Positions 51,886-60,895 of a stretch of DNA of 64,000 bases are shown here, one piece after another; within the stretch, counting starts at the first letter, position 1; each line of letters starts with the position of its first letter. Below the pieces are notes generated by a model. The model saw only the letters and a program-made list of their open reading frames with translations. It did not search any database and was not told where the DNA came from. The stretch covers positions 162,660 to 226,659 of the forward strand of contig KN805384.1 in the NCBI GenBank assembly GCA_000818945.1, read 5' to 3'. Source of the DNA: Schizochytrium sp. CCTCC M209059. Its lineage: Eukaryota; Sar; Bigyra; Thraustochytrida; Thraustochytriidae. The translations under genes and the position numbers were made by a program.

Positions 51886-53394
51886 CTATCTGCCAGTACG
51901 CAAAAGACTCTGCGTATTACTACTCTGTGAGCTTTTGCGCAAAAGGTCGATTGGCAACTTGCTACTGCTTGCGGCCGCAGAAGGACGGGCGTTTCCACAA
52001 ATCTCGCACGTAAGTTTCTTTCCATCAGTGTTCATGAACGTGCAAGAGCGACACTCCCAGGTCGCTGGCCGCCGAACCTCTTCAACGACTTCAACAAAAC
52101 TATCCTTTGATCTGTTTGAGTCCAACAAGTCGACCGTCGTCGTCGTCGTCGTTGTCAAGACCTGTGTCGCTCCGGACTCAAAGGCATGGCCGACCTGCTG
52201 ACGCTGACCCTCTTGTTTAGTGCTCGCGACAAGCCGCGGACTTTTGCGAGTTGAGGACCTTGGTTCCAAATACACCTCGCGCGTCTCGGTATTGTAGTTT
52301 ACGACAAAACCTGGAATCTCTTCCGTTTGGACCCTACGCCATAGTCCTGCTTGTTTGGCGGATACACGTTTGCTGCTGCTACAAGACACATTTTTGGACG
52401 TCTGCACGCTTGCGTTGCTCGTCGAAATTGACGCCGTTGACGAGGCCGTAGGCGCAGGCAAGAGTGCATCTGCTGCCTTCGTGTGGGCGACTTTCCCGTC
52501 TTCGAGGCCACCAGACATCGTAGTTTCGGTCTTTTCTTCCCGTTTTTGCCTCTTGGCCTTTCGTTTGTTTCTACGCTTACCGCCTGGCCGCTTAATTCCC
52601 TCGCGCGTAATGACATCTTGGCGGAGCCGCGCAAAAAGCTGCATCATGGCATCATTCAGAACAACAGGAGGCAAGCTTCCCTTCTTTCCGCTTCCGCCTA
52701 ATAGACTTGGCCCCGTGTCCCGGTCTAAGAGGGCTTCCTTGGCAATCACATTTTGGCGCACCCGCTCCAAATCTGCCTCCGTCATTGGAGCGTCCCCATC
52801 CACAAGTGTATTCACGAGGAGAATGTATTCTTTGATGCGGCGCACGACCTTGATGCGGGGTCCAGTACTTGACAGCTTGTACCCGCTCGCCATCTCGCGA
52901 ACACGCTTGTCCTTGAGCAGATGAAAGTTTACATTGGGCAATCGTTTCTTCTCAACCTCCTTGCTGCGTTTCGAGCCCGAGGATTTGCCAGCTCGACTTG
53001 CAGACACTTGACCATGTGCATCCGTGGCCACAGCGTCACTCTCCCCCGAGACGGGAAGGCTTCTTGCCACGGCTGCAAATTTCGGTCGTTCGCGCAAAAA
53101 TGCGCGCACCATAGCATCCGCGGCCTTGTTTGGGATTAGGTCCACGGCCGAGCTCTTCTTCCGGCACGTCGGGCATTCGCTCTTGACCTGGACAGCCCGG
53201 CGAATGCATTCGGAGCAAAATGCGTGTCCACATCCTTTAAGACTACATGGAGATCGAAAAAATCCCTGGCAGATTGGGCATCGCATCGTGACCTCCACGC
53301 TGCCGAGACCTTTGAGGGCCGTGCGAGCCCAAGCGACCTCGTCTTCCGCGTCAACGCGTTCCGCGCCTTCGACGTCAACCCCGGACTTCGCCAT
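51886..53394 (-). CDS. RAD18-like RING E3 ubiquitin ligase with C-terminal RanBP2-type zinc finger
   Basis: 502 residues. A RING finger (C3HC4; 'CPICQGFF...CGHAFCSECI...CPTCRK') lies at about 39-78, and a SAP-like helix pair ('SSTGPRIKVVRRIKEYILLVN') near 175-195, the order seen in RAD18. In RAD18 a UBZ zinc finger lies between them; I see none here, while the C-terminus carries a clear NZF/RanBP2 finger 'WECRSCTFMNTDGKKLTC' (about 449-475), a fold that can bind ubiquitin. A basic region follows the SAP ('KRRNKRKAKRQKREEK'), a likely nuclear signal. RAD18 with RAD6 monoubiquitinates PCNA for translesion synthesis; this protein may do likewise, but the family call rests on RING+SAP similarity. 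Confidence 0.75.
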   Translation of the reverse strand: MAKSGVDVEGAERVDAEDEVAWARTALKGLGSVEVTMRCPICQGFFRSPCSLKGCGHAFCSECIRRAVQVKSECPTCRKKSSAVDLIPNKAADAMVRAFLRERPKFAAVARSLPVSGESDAVATDAHGQVSASRAGKSSGSKRSKEVEKKRLPNVNFHLLKDKRVREMASGYKLSSTGPRIKVVRRIKEYILLVNTLVDGDAPMTEADLERVRQNVIAKEALLDRDTGPSLLGGSGKKGSLPPVVLNDAMMQLFARLRQDVITREGIKRPGGKRRNKRKAKRQKREEKTETTMSGGLEDGKVAHTKAADALLPAPTASSTASISTSNASVQTSKNVSCSSSKRVSAKQAGLWRRVQTEEIPGFVVNYNTETREVYLEPRSSTRKSPRLVASTKQEGQRQQVGHAFESGATQVLTTTTTTTVDLLDSNRSKDSFVEVVEEVRRPATWECRSCTFMNTDGKKLTCEICGNARPSAAASSSKLPIDLLRKSSQSSNTQSLLRTGR

Positions 53395-53700
53395 CGGTTT
53401 GTTCGTTTGTTCGTCTGCTGGCCAACTCTGGTTGTCGAGTCGCGCCGCTCGAGTGAGACTTCTAACCCAGTTCCCTTCCCCGCCCTTCCCTTCCCTCCGC
53501 CGCAGCCTGGGCCCCCGCCTGCTGCCCCGGCGCGCCTCGCGACGCTGTCGCGGTCACTGCCGCCGCCGTTCGGAGTTTGCGCTCCGACACTCATTCGTGG
53601 TGGTTAGGTCCGAGTTGCCCATGACGGACGGTGTTATTATACTAGCAAAGTTAACGCGCTCAGGCTTGACTCGGTCCATCGCGTTTCTTTCTAGCTGAGC
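53395..53700. other. Intergenic, no gene seen
   Basis: The 5' flank of the RAD18-like gene and 3' flank of the gene ending at 53701. No feature found. Confidence 0.7.
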
Positions 53701-54420
53701 TCACGTGTCGTGGCTCGCGAGCAAATGCTGCCAGCACGCGGCAAAAAGCGAGTCACCGGCCGAAGAGGAGGCCACCCAGGCCCACGTAGAACCCAAGAAT
53801 GGGTCTGCGCCGTAGACGAGATCTCGTCCCTCGAGAAGAAATTGCTGTGTCGCGCGTGCTTGGGCCACGTCCGCGGGCAAGCAAATCGACTGGGCCGGGA
53901 CCAGCGTGCTTCCAGACGAGAGTCCGCACACAAGACGTGCAGTATACTTTGCAACTCGCTGCGACCAACCTGCGATGTGAGGTTTGCGACATCCTGTGAC
54001 AAAAGCAAGCCAGTCCAGTCCTGCAGCTTTTAGAAAAGCGTCGTAAGCAAGCGTCTTGAGCGCAGGGAGCTGGCCCTTTTCGGCCCATGATTCTGCGCAT
54101 AGTTCTACTGCCGTCTCCCCAAGTCGTTCGTCGACGTAGCGCGGGAATATGATGGCGGTCAGACACTGATTTTCTTCGTGGCCTTTGAAGAAGACGGCCC
54201 AGTTGCCAACGCGCAAGACGCGTAATCCTCGACCGAGACCCTCCTGCGCTGACGCATGCAGCGCAAAGAGTATGCTTGCAGTCTCGAGCGGATCAGCTGC
54301 ATGGTCAAGTGGGCCACCTGACTTGCGCGTAGCAAAGCCCTTTTCTGAGTGTTTTCTCGTGGACGCGTGCGCCTCGAGCCGTCCGTCCCTCAGACCAACA
54401 ATGAGGACACGCGTCATCAT
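53701..54420 (-). CDS. Unrecognised protein, possible longin-type fold (239 aa)
   Basis: The start 'MMTRVLIVGLRDGRLEAHAS' at 54420 looks like a natural N-terminal beta hairpin. The frame also has an ATG at 54633 (310 residues), but the extra 71 residues look like leader sequence. The pattern (two strands; a helix after 'HAADPLETASILFALHA'; strands 'LRVLRVGNWAVFFKG' and 'CLTAIIFPRYVD'; then helices) resembles longin/roadblock folds of trafficking proteins. This is a weak structural impression only. No catalytic motif is seen. Confidence 0.55.
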   Translation of the reverse strand: MMTRVLIVGLRDGRLEAHASTRKHSEKGFATRKSGGPLDHAADPLETASILFALHASAQEGLGRGLRVLRVGNWAVFFKGHEENQCLTAIIFPRYVDERLGETAVELCAESWAEKGQLPALKTLAYDAFLKAAGLDWLAFVTGCRKPHIAGWSQRVAKYTARLVCGLSSGSTLVPAQSICLPADVAQARATQQFLLEGRDLVYGADPFLGSTWAWVASSSAGDSLFAACWQHLLASHDT

Positions 54421-55001
54421 TTTGATGCCCGCACCGCAAGACCTCTTCTCGATCGGAAAAGGTGCAGAAATTCCTCTCGCACGAACGCGCGCGCCTTGCG
54501 CTCGCGCGCATATGTGCTTTCTGCCTTGTCCGAACAACGCATTGCTGGGCCAGGCAGGGCGCATAGCCGTTGATGCTGGCCATATCAAGTTAATTTTTTC
54601 CTTCAAAAGTTGACACTGAGGCTTCGGTAGCATAAGACCTTTCTACGATTAATCATAGTAATGAATGGTTCGCTTTTCTCTCCATTCTGTACAAGTATAG
54701 CGAATGAGGGGCGAGCACGTGCAGCGCGCGGAGCCGCGCCCAAAGCTAGCTAGTGATAGCAATAAAGGCACTTTGGCTAGACTGACTCGATAGATCAAGC
54801 AAGCAAGGCCCTCCCTCTGCAGTGTAGTGAACAGAGCTCAATCATAGCATAGGCCTGGCCTTGGCGAGCCGCCTGCGGAGGGTGGCAGAACCCCATCCGA
54901 GGCCGGTCGACGCGAGGTGAGGCGCGGCAAGGCGTGGCGCGTCGCGTCGCGCCGCGTCACGTCGCGTCGCGTGGATTGGAGTCGCGTCGAGTCAAAGGAC
55001 G
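54421..55001. other. Divergent intergenic with GTCGC pentamer run
   Basis: Between divergent genes. The 60 bp before the next ATG (about 54927-54990) are degenerate pentamers (CGCGT/CGCGC/GCGTC), mirroring similar arrays elsewhere in the window. Confidence 0.6.
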
Positions 55002-56942
55002 ATGGCCGACCAACGCCTGAAGCCAGGAACCCTGGCTGATAAGCGCTCGGAGCTGACCGCCGGCCTGACGTCGATTCGTAGCAGCGAAAAGGTCTACAAT
55101 GAAGAAGATGAAGGAGAAGACTACTGGGCGGATATTGATGTCAAGCGACTGCGCATTCGCGAGCTGCGAGCTGCGCTTCAGGCACGAGGTCTCAGCACCA
55201 AAGGTAACAAACGAGCTCTCCAGGTTCGTCTGCAACAATCGGTCCATGAAGAAAAAGAAGAAGAGCTCGAGTACTTGGCCATGGTTGAAGCCGCTCGCCG
55301 TGCAGAAGCCGCACTTGAAGAGTCTGGAAGCGTCTACACAAGCGGGCTCAATCGCAAAGGCCAACTTGGCGTTGGTGATCGTGAAAGTCGAGATACCTTT
55401 ACCGTGGTGAAGCGACTGCGCGGTAAAGGCATCGTCAAGGTCTCTGCCGGCGGAGATGTGGCGCTCGCGCTCGCTGAAAACGGTAATGTATTCACCTGGG
55501 GCGGCGTAGGCACAGGCGGAAACATGGCCAAGGTCAAGGCTGCCGCAGAGGATGGAAAGCTCGATGCACGCGCACGACGACGTAAAAAGCAAATGGAGGA
55601 ATCCGGCGAGCTCGAAGCCGTGGTCGGCGAGATTGGCGACGTTGGAGAGGACGGTCTTCCCGAGCCCAGACTTATTGAACCCCTGCAGGGAGAAGGAATC
55701 GTGACGGTCTCCGCTGGCCCAAATCACTGCGGCGCCGTTTCCGATGGTGGTGACCTTTACATGTGGGGAGACGGAACGCGCGGTCAGTGCGGCACCGGAC
55801 GTTTGGCTATCGAGAACAGCCCAGTCCTGGTCGAAGCTCTCCAGACCGGCGTGGTGGTTAACGAGGTTTCCGTCGGCCAGACGCACTCGATGATTCTCCT
55901 CGAGGATGACTCCGAGGTGATGAGTTTTGGATTTTCTAACTCGGGCAAGCTGGGCCTCACTACGCTCGAGCGCAAGGGGGTCAAGCCTCCTGCAAACAAG
56001 TATTTTCCGACTCCGACTCCACTGCCAGGATTTCGAGCTGTCAAGGTGCTTCGCGTCGCCTGCTCTGCAAACCATTCCGCCGCTATCACAGACCATGGCT
56101 TGTACACCTGGGGCTCTGGTGACGGCGGCAGACTGGGCCACGGCGATCATCGCGACAGGTTTGAGCCATGTCGCGTCGATTCGCTGGCAAATGAAATTGT
56201 GATTGATCTTTCGCTCGGTTTCTGGCACACCGCTGCTATCGTGCAAGTGCCACCTTGCTACAATGGTGGGTGGCTCTTCACGTGGGGATCTGGCTACCAT
56301 GGCCAGCTTGCTCAGGGCGACACCACCTGCTGCGTGACGCCAACCGCCTCGCGCGTCTGCATGGACATGCGCCTGCTCTTCGTCCGCGTTGAATGCGGGC
56401 CGACGCACTGCATGGCGCTTACGATTGATAATGACCTCTATTCCTGGGGAAGCAATCCTCACGGCGAGCTCGCGCGAGAGCTCCAGTATGAAGAGGACGA
56501 GGAACGCGAGTACACTCCGATCCCTGGCTTTGTACCAGGCTTCAACACCATCGTCGATCGAGTTGGTCGCGGCAGCGTCATCAGTTTCGCTTGCGGGCGC
56601 AATTTCAGCGTTGTCGCCACAGCAAAGTACGTTGGCGAGACCGAGGAAGAAGTCATGCTCCGCGAGGACGACGAGGCGGCCAAGAAGGAGCGCGAGGAGC
56701 GTCGAATTGAGCGTCTTCGCCAAAAGGCAGCCGAGGAGGAGCGACGCGCTGCCAAGACTGCACAAGAGACGATCAAGACCACCGATGATGGTCTCGTCGA
56801 CCTCAAGCAGTTCGAGGGCATGGCCTGCGTCTCCTGTGAAGCTTGCCCGGGCTTCGAAGCCAATCTATTCCACCCCAACCAGTGCAAGGAGTGCAAACAC
56901 CCCCGAAAGTATCATACCAAGCCCAAAAAGCACGCCCTGTGA
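55002..56942 (+). CDS. SAP-domain RCC1-repeat protein with C-terminal zinc-binding motif
   Basis: 646 residues. A SAP-like helix-turn-helix lies at about 51-80 ('RIRELRAALQARGLSTKG'), which usually binds DNA. RCC1 propeller repeats follow (about 100-525), showing blades such as 'VYTSGLNRKGQLGVGD', 'LYMWGDGTRGQCGTG', 'LYTWGSGDGGRLGHGD' and 'LFTWGSGYHGQLAQGD'; one blade is disrupted by a charged insertion near 175-205. A coiled coil (about 540-590) links to a C-terminal Cys/His module, CxxCxxC...CxxCxH...H ('CVSCEACPGF', 'CKECKHPRKYH'). Classical RCC1 is a Ran exchange factor, but here the SAP and zinc parts point instead to an uncharacterised RCC1-superfamily chromatin or scaffold protein. Confidence 0.88.
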   Translation: MADQRLKPGTLADKRSELTAGLTSIRSSEKVYNEEDEGEDYWADIDVKRLRIRELRAALQARGLSTKGNKRALQVRLQQSVHEEKEEELEYLAMVEAARRAEAALEESGSVYTSGLNRKGQLGVGDRESRDTFTVVKRLRGKGIVKVSAGGDVALALAENGNVFTWGGVGTGGNMAKVKAAAEDGKLDARARRRKKQMEESGELEAVVGEIGDVGEDGLPEPRLIEPLQGEGIVTVSAGPNHCGAVSDGGDLYMWGDGTRGQCGTGRLAIENSPVLVEALQTGVVVNEVSVGQTHSMILLEDDSEVMSFGFSNSGKLGLTTLERKGVKPPANKYFPTPTPLPGFRAVKVLRVACSANHSAAITDHGLYTWGSGDGGRLGHGDHRDRFEPCRVDSLANEIVIDLSLGFWHTAAIVQVPPCYNGGWLFTWGSGYHGQLAQGDTTCCVTPTASRVCMDMRLLFVRVECGPTHCMALTIDNDLYSWGSNPHGELARELQYEEDEEREYTPIPGFVPGFNTIVDRVGRGSVISFACGRNFSVVATAKYVGETEEEVMLREDDEAAKKEREERRIERLRQKAAEEERRAAKTAQETIKTTDDGLVDLKQFEGMACVSCEACPGFEANLFHPNQCKECKHPRKYHTKPKKHAL

Positions 56943-57384
56943 GGTATCCATCCATCCACACATGTCCACGTCGAGATCCGTTGGAGAGAAAGTTAAACAA
57001 AAAAAATGAAATTCTTAATTCGTTTAGAAATAGACTGTGACCGTGACTGCCCAACAACGAGTAAGCCTCTTTTTGGCCTCCTCCCCCGAATTCGCTCTTT
57101 CGGCAGCCGGGTAAAATCGATGACCCGTGAGTGCGTAAGTAAGACGATCAACTTGAACCAAGCAAAGAGTGTGCGCCTAATGACGAGCTTTTCTAATGTT
57201 GCAGTACGAATCGCCTATTCGTCATGATTCTTGAATCGACGCTGGGCGCCGACAAAGTTCAATAGAGCGACAGCACGCAAGCGTGCTCGCGTGCTTGTGT
57301 GCGCGCACATCGAGCTGTGAGCAAACAGATTTGAAAGGCTAAAGCGCGAGGACATTCGTTGCCGCGCAGAGCTATTGCAACAAC
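56943..57384. other. Intergenic, no gene seen
   Basis: The 3' flank of the RCC1 gene and 5' flank of the small gene. No feature. Confidence 0.7.
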
Positions 57385-57747
57385 ATGGCGGCCTCTGCGA
57401 ATGCGGGCGACGCCAATAAACTCAAAGAGATGAACACGTTTACCAAGCTGGAAGAGCTCGACATGGAGGACGTGCACTCCTCTGTTTCGAGCCACATGAT
57501 TGAGGGCATGTCGGCGCCAAACACGCCCATGGCGGGCGCTCAGACGCCCTCGACCCCGAAGCGTGCCCCTGCCGTCAGCCCAATCATGCCCTCAAGGATG
57601 AGAATGAGCAAGCAGGACACAACCACCTCCACAGTCGGTGTGATTGATCCGGAAATCACGCCATGTATTCTCTTTTGGGTCGTATGGATCTCCATTGCGA
57701 GCGTGCTCTTGTATCTTAAGCTCACAACGTCAGAGTCGGAAACCTAA
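57385..57747 (+). CDS. Small tail-anchored membrane protein (120 aa)
   Basis: Residues 1-90 are soluble, with an acidic helix ('FTKLEELDMEDVHSSVSS') and a Pro/Thr stretch including 'TPSTPKRAP'. Residues about 94-112 ('CILFWVVWISIASVLLYL') form a single hydrophobic helix near the end, followed by a short Lys/Ser/Glu tail. Topology is tail-anchored, likely ER or another endomembrane. No family recognised. Converges on the SDE2-like gene. Confidence 0.65.
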   Translation: MAASANAGDANKLKEMNTFTKLEELDMEDVHSSVSSHMIEGMSAPNTPMAGAQTPSTPKRAPAVSPIMPSRMRMSKQDTTTSTVGVIDPEITPCILFWVVWISIASVLLYLKLTTSESET

Positions 57748-57987
57748 AATTTGCATCTTTTTGTTAAATCTGCCTACCATTTCGCGCTTGTTCCCCAGTA
57801 GAACGAGATCCCTTGCATTCGATGGTAGGCGTATTCAATTCGTCCGCTCTTTCCGCATGTAACCCTCGCAAACATAACTCGCGACACTTTATGGAATTGC
57901 ATGCATGAAAAGAAAAAAAGAAAGAAAAGGAAACATCATTCTCACGAGCCTTCTTGCTCGTATCTGTCTTAGAGTTTGCAAAGATAA

Positions 57988-60084
57988 TCACCGACGCTTG
58001 CGCTTCTTGTTTGGACGTAAGGAAGGGTCAATCTCCTCAGGAGCAAGACCTTTGACAGAAAATAGACGGCGCGCACGCTCCTCGAGCGTTCCTCCGCACT
58101 TGAGATTGCGTGTCTCGAGCTCCTTCTTCAAGGCTACAAGTCCGAACCTCTCCAGCGAGGCTGCACTTTCTTCAGCATCGAGATCGACAGGGCCAAGCTC
58201 CTCCTCACTGGCTATCTGCTGCGATGATGAGCTGGTGGTCTCTGCTAAATCGTTCTCTACAGCTTCTGCGTTGCTCGTGTATGGGGTTGCCGATCCGACG
58301 ACCTCTGCTTCTTGCTCAGAGTAAAAGCTTGAGCCTGCGCACAAAAGGCGCAGATTCGAGTCGCCACACAAACCGTGCACGCGGCGGTCCAAAGGCTCGC
58401 AACGAAAGGTTTGCTCGCCCAAGTTGATGCGTACAAAGGTTCCAGCATCCATTGAAAGAGCGGGGTAAAAGAAATGCGATTCCGGAACGCTAGACGTGGA
58501 CGAGGACGAGGACGAGGACAAGGATGAAGCTGCACCTGCTGATGTCAAGAGGTGCAGTGGTTCGCCAGCGGGCTTGTCTGCGATGGAGACGCGTCGACCG
58601 TCGATTGCAAAGTAGAGTTGCCGTCTGCTGACGTCGAGGTGACAGCCAATTGTGCAGCCCTCCCGGACGACAGCAGCGTCTCGAAGCGGGATGCCGTCGA
58701 TTGTTGCTTCGAGCTCGCGGCCCTGATCGAAAAATTTGCCTCGCACGGGATCAAGCGCCCAGGAAAGTGGGAAATCACCCACACCGTCTTCAGATGACTC
58801 GGCGGCTTCAAAGAGTTCCGTGGCGCAGCCGATCTGAAGCGAACCCGCGGGCTCGGCGACCAAGGTCACTTCAAAATACCAGGAATCGGCCGTGACCGCA
58901 ACAGAAGGAACCACTGCAGTGCTAAAGTCTGCTCGGCCTTGGACCTCACCAAAGTCGCCGACGCCCAGATCCCCGCAGAGGCACTGTATACGATCGCCAT
59001 TGATATTTTCTGCAGTGTCAAGGTCCTGATTAACGTTGTCTTCGAGCGCCTGCGCGTCCGCCTTGGCGCTAGCTCTTGCTTGCACAGAGGCCTGTTTGGA
59101 GCGCCGCATACCCTCCATAATGGACGAACTCATTGACGCCTCGGACTGCTGAATCTGAGCTGTGTAGGTCCGCATCTTTTCGTCGATTGCCGCGCGGGCT
59201 TGGGCGCGCTTTTCTGCTACAAACTCGGCATATCGTGCAGGTGTAAGGTCCTCGCTTCGGTGCGAGAATGGGCATGCACGCCCGCGTGGGCAGCCGTACC
59301 ATGGCGGAGCATTGTCCGGTTTCTTGGCCTGACTGACTTGAGCACGCGCCCAGTCTGTGCAAAGCCGACGCTCGCGACCACCGCCGTTCTTGCGCTCCTT
59401 TGGCACGCGATCCGCCCAGGATGGGACACTCAGAAACCAGTTTTTGATCCCCGACGGTGTGTTCAGTAGTTTCGAGTCTCCGGGGGCAAGTTCTTTGCCT
59501 TCTCTTCGCAGTTGCTCGCGCTGAGCTTGCTCCTCGCGCCAAAGTCGCAGACGCACCTCGTTATTAACATGACGCAGCCGTCGCCCATTCAGATCGCGAC
59601 AAGCGCTAAAGTCCGTGGTTCCAGACCCGCCTCTACGGGCGGAAGCTCGCAGAGTATTGCCAAAGCCTCCTTTGCCACCACGAAGACCACCTCTCAATCG
59701 CGCCTCGATCCACGCTCCATTACGGACGCTTTCATCGGAGTCGAGCCACCTCGACCCGCTTGAGCTCCAGAGCTGCCATTGCGCGGCGCCTGATCTCGGT
59801 ACCTTGGCACGATGTAGAACTTCGTCGAGCACTTGCGCTGCAGAGCGAGATCCGCGTCTTGCAGGGTCGAGACAAACTGTGCGCACGCCGTTGACTTTGA
59901 CAATCACCTGTTCCTGAATGAGTCCACCTTGCGTGTTTTCTTGATGCAGAGAAGACAGTCGAGGATTCTGGGAATGCCGGGTATGGATCTCGTTCCCGCG
60001 CTTGGTCATGAGCTCCGGCAGAACCTGCATATCCGGCTCATTCAGGCGCCGTCGCCGTCGGCCCACTTGTTGTGTTGCCAGCAT
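57988..60084 (-). CDS. SDE2: SDE2-like splicing/replication-stress factor fused to CCCH and SPRY modules
   Basis: 698 residues from the ATG at 60084 (earlier codons up to 60126 lack an ATG). A ubiquitin-like N-terminal region ('LIQEQVIVKVNG') ends at 'LRGGLRGGKGGFG' (about 130-142), the SDE2 processing site where a deubiquitinase cuts after Gly-Gly, followed by 'CRDLNGRRLRHVNNE', nearly invariant in SDE2. The C-terminus 'LKKELETRNLKCGGTLEER' and 'RLFSVKGLAPEEID' is the SDE2 C-terminal SAP block; 'KKRKRR' ends the chain. Between them lie a CCCH-like finger ('WYGCPRGRACPFSH') and a SPRY domain ('SWYFEVTL', 'LQIGCAT'). Animal SDE2 has Ubl and SAP but no SPRY, so this is a fusion. Nuclear; spliceosome or replication-fork function by homology. 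Confidence 0.88.
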   Translation of the reverse strand: MLATQQVGRRRRRLNEPDMQVLPELMTKRGNEIHTRHSQNPRLSSLHQENTQGGLIQEQVIVKVNGVRTVCLDPARRGSRSAAQVLDEVLHRAKVPRSGAAQWQLWSSSGSRWLDSDESVRNGAWIEARLRGGLRGGKGGFGNTLRASARRGGSGTTDFSACRDLNGRRLRHVNNEVRLRLWREEQAQREQLRREGKELAPGDSKLLNTPSGIKNWFLSVPSWADRVPKERKNGGGRERRLCTDWARAQVSQAKKPDNAPPWYGCPRGRACPFSHRSEDLTPARYAEFVAEKRAQARAAIDEKMRTYTAQIQQSEASMSSSIMEGMRRSKQASVQARASAKADAQALEDNVNQDLDTAENINGDRIQCLCGDLGVGDFGEVQGRADFSTAVVPSVAVTADSWYFEVTLVAEPAGSLQIGCATELFEAAESSEDGVGDFPLSWALDPVRGKFFDQGRELEATIDGIPLRDAAVVREGCTIGCHLDVSRRQLYFAIDGRRVSIADKPAGEPLHLLTSAGAASSLSSSSSSSTSSVPESHFFYPALSMDAGTFVRINLGEQTFRCEPLDRRVHGLCGDSNLRLLCAGSSFYSEQEAEVVGSATPYTSNAEAVENDLAETTSSSSQQIASEEELGPVDLDAEESAASLERFGLVALKKELETRNLKCGGTLEERARRLFSVKGLAPEEIDPSLRPNKKRKRR

Positions 60085-60895
60085 CTGCTTCGCAAGAAAG
60101 CGAGTGACCGCGCTCGGGGCACCCAAGCAAGCAGCTTGCCGGGCAGACCAGCAAGACCACTCAGCAGGCCAGTCAAGCAGGCTGGAAGACTGTCGCCTCG
60201 CGCGCCACGCTCGCGACCACTCTCTCTTGGAGAATAATCAACCAACAAGCCCTGCCGAGCAGAGCAACGACGAGCAATAGCACCGAGGCCGTACGAAGAA
60301 CACGGCTCTTCGGTGTTTCTGACTGCCTTACGCTCTGCCCTGCTCTGCTCTGCTCCGCTCTACTCTGCTCTCCTCCGGCTGCTCAGGTTGTTTGTGCTCT
60401 GCTGGTCGTCGTTGTGGTGCTTTGCTTGCTTGCTTGCTTGTTTGCTTGTTTGCTTGTTTGCTCTGTGCAATTCTGAACAGACAAACGCTCAACGTTTCCG
60501 AAGAAGAAAGATAGCACGCCGAGGACGCACGCAAAGACGCCCGTCCGGAACACTCGCGCGCGACTTGAAGCTCGCTCGAGACGTCTGTACCGAAAGTGCT
60601 CGTTAGCGAGCGAGACACGAGTAATCACCCGCGTGCAGGCGCGTTCCACTGGAACAAACTTTCTTGTTGAGCAGAGGGAGGAAGACGACGACGAGGACAA
60701 CGCCAGCGACGCGAACGGCGCCATAAGCAAGGGGCAGGATTTACGAACGAAAGATCAAGACCCGCAAGAACTTCGTGACGTGACGTGACGTGACGTGACG
60801 TGCCGTGACGTGCTGTGCAACGATTAAAGTCTACACGAGCTCGGTCCTGGTCGAAAACTTCTTCTATTGCTTTCTCGCACGATTTGATCATAAAG
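60085..60895. promoter_or_regulatory. Divergent intergenic region with tandem TGACG motifs
   Basis: Between the divergent SDE2-like (-) and FAN-like (+) genes. At 60774-60813 there is a GTGAC array with seven units, one mutated (TGCCG). TGACG is the core of CRE/as-1 elements bound by bZIP factors. It ends about 85 bp upstream of the BEACH gene's ATG. CTGCT (60335-60372) and CTTG (60421-60460) repeats also occur. Regulatory function is inferred. Confidence 0.45.
60774..60813. repeat. (GTGAC)n array
   Basis: Seven tandem units with one C substitution. See the surrounding promoter region. Confidence 0.95.

Noticed and set aside
54957..56765. 602-codon minus-strand frame opposite the RCC1 gene
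   Set aside because: The plus strand has clear RCC1, SAP and zinc motifs; the antisense frame is a GC-codon-bias shadow without domains.
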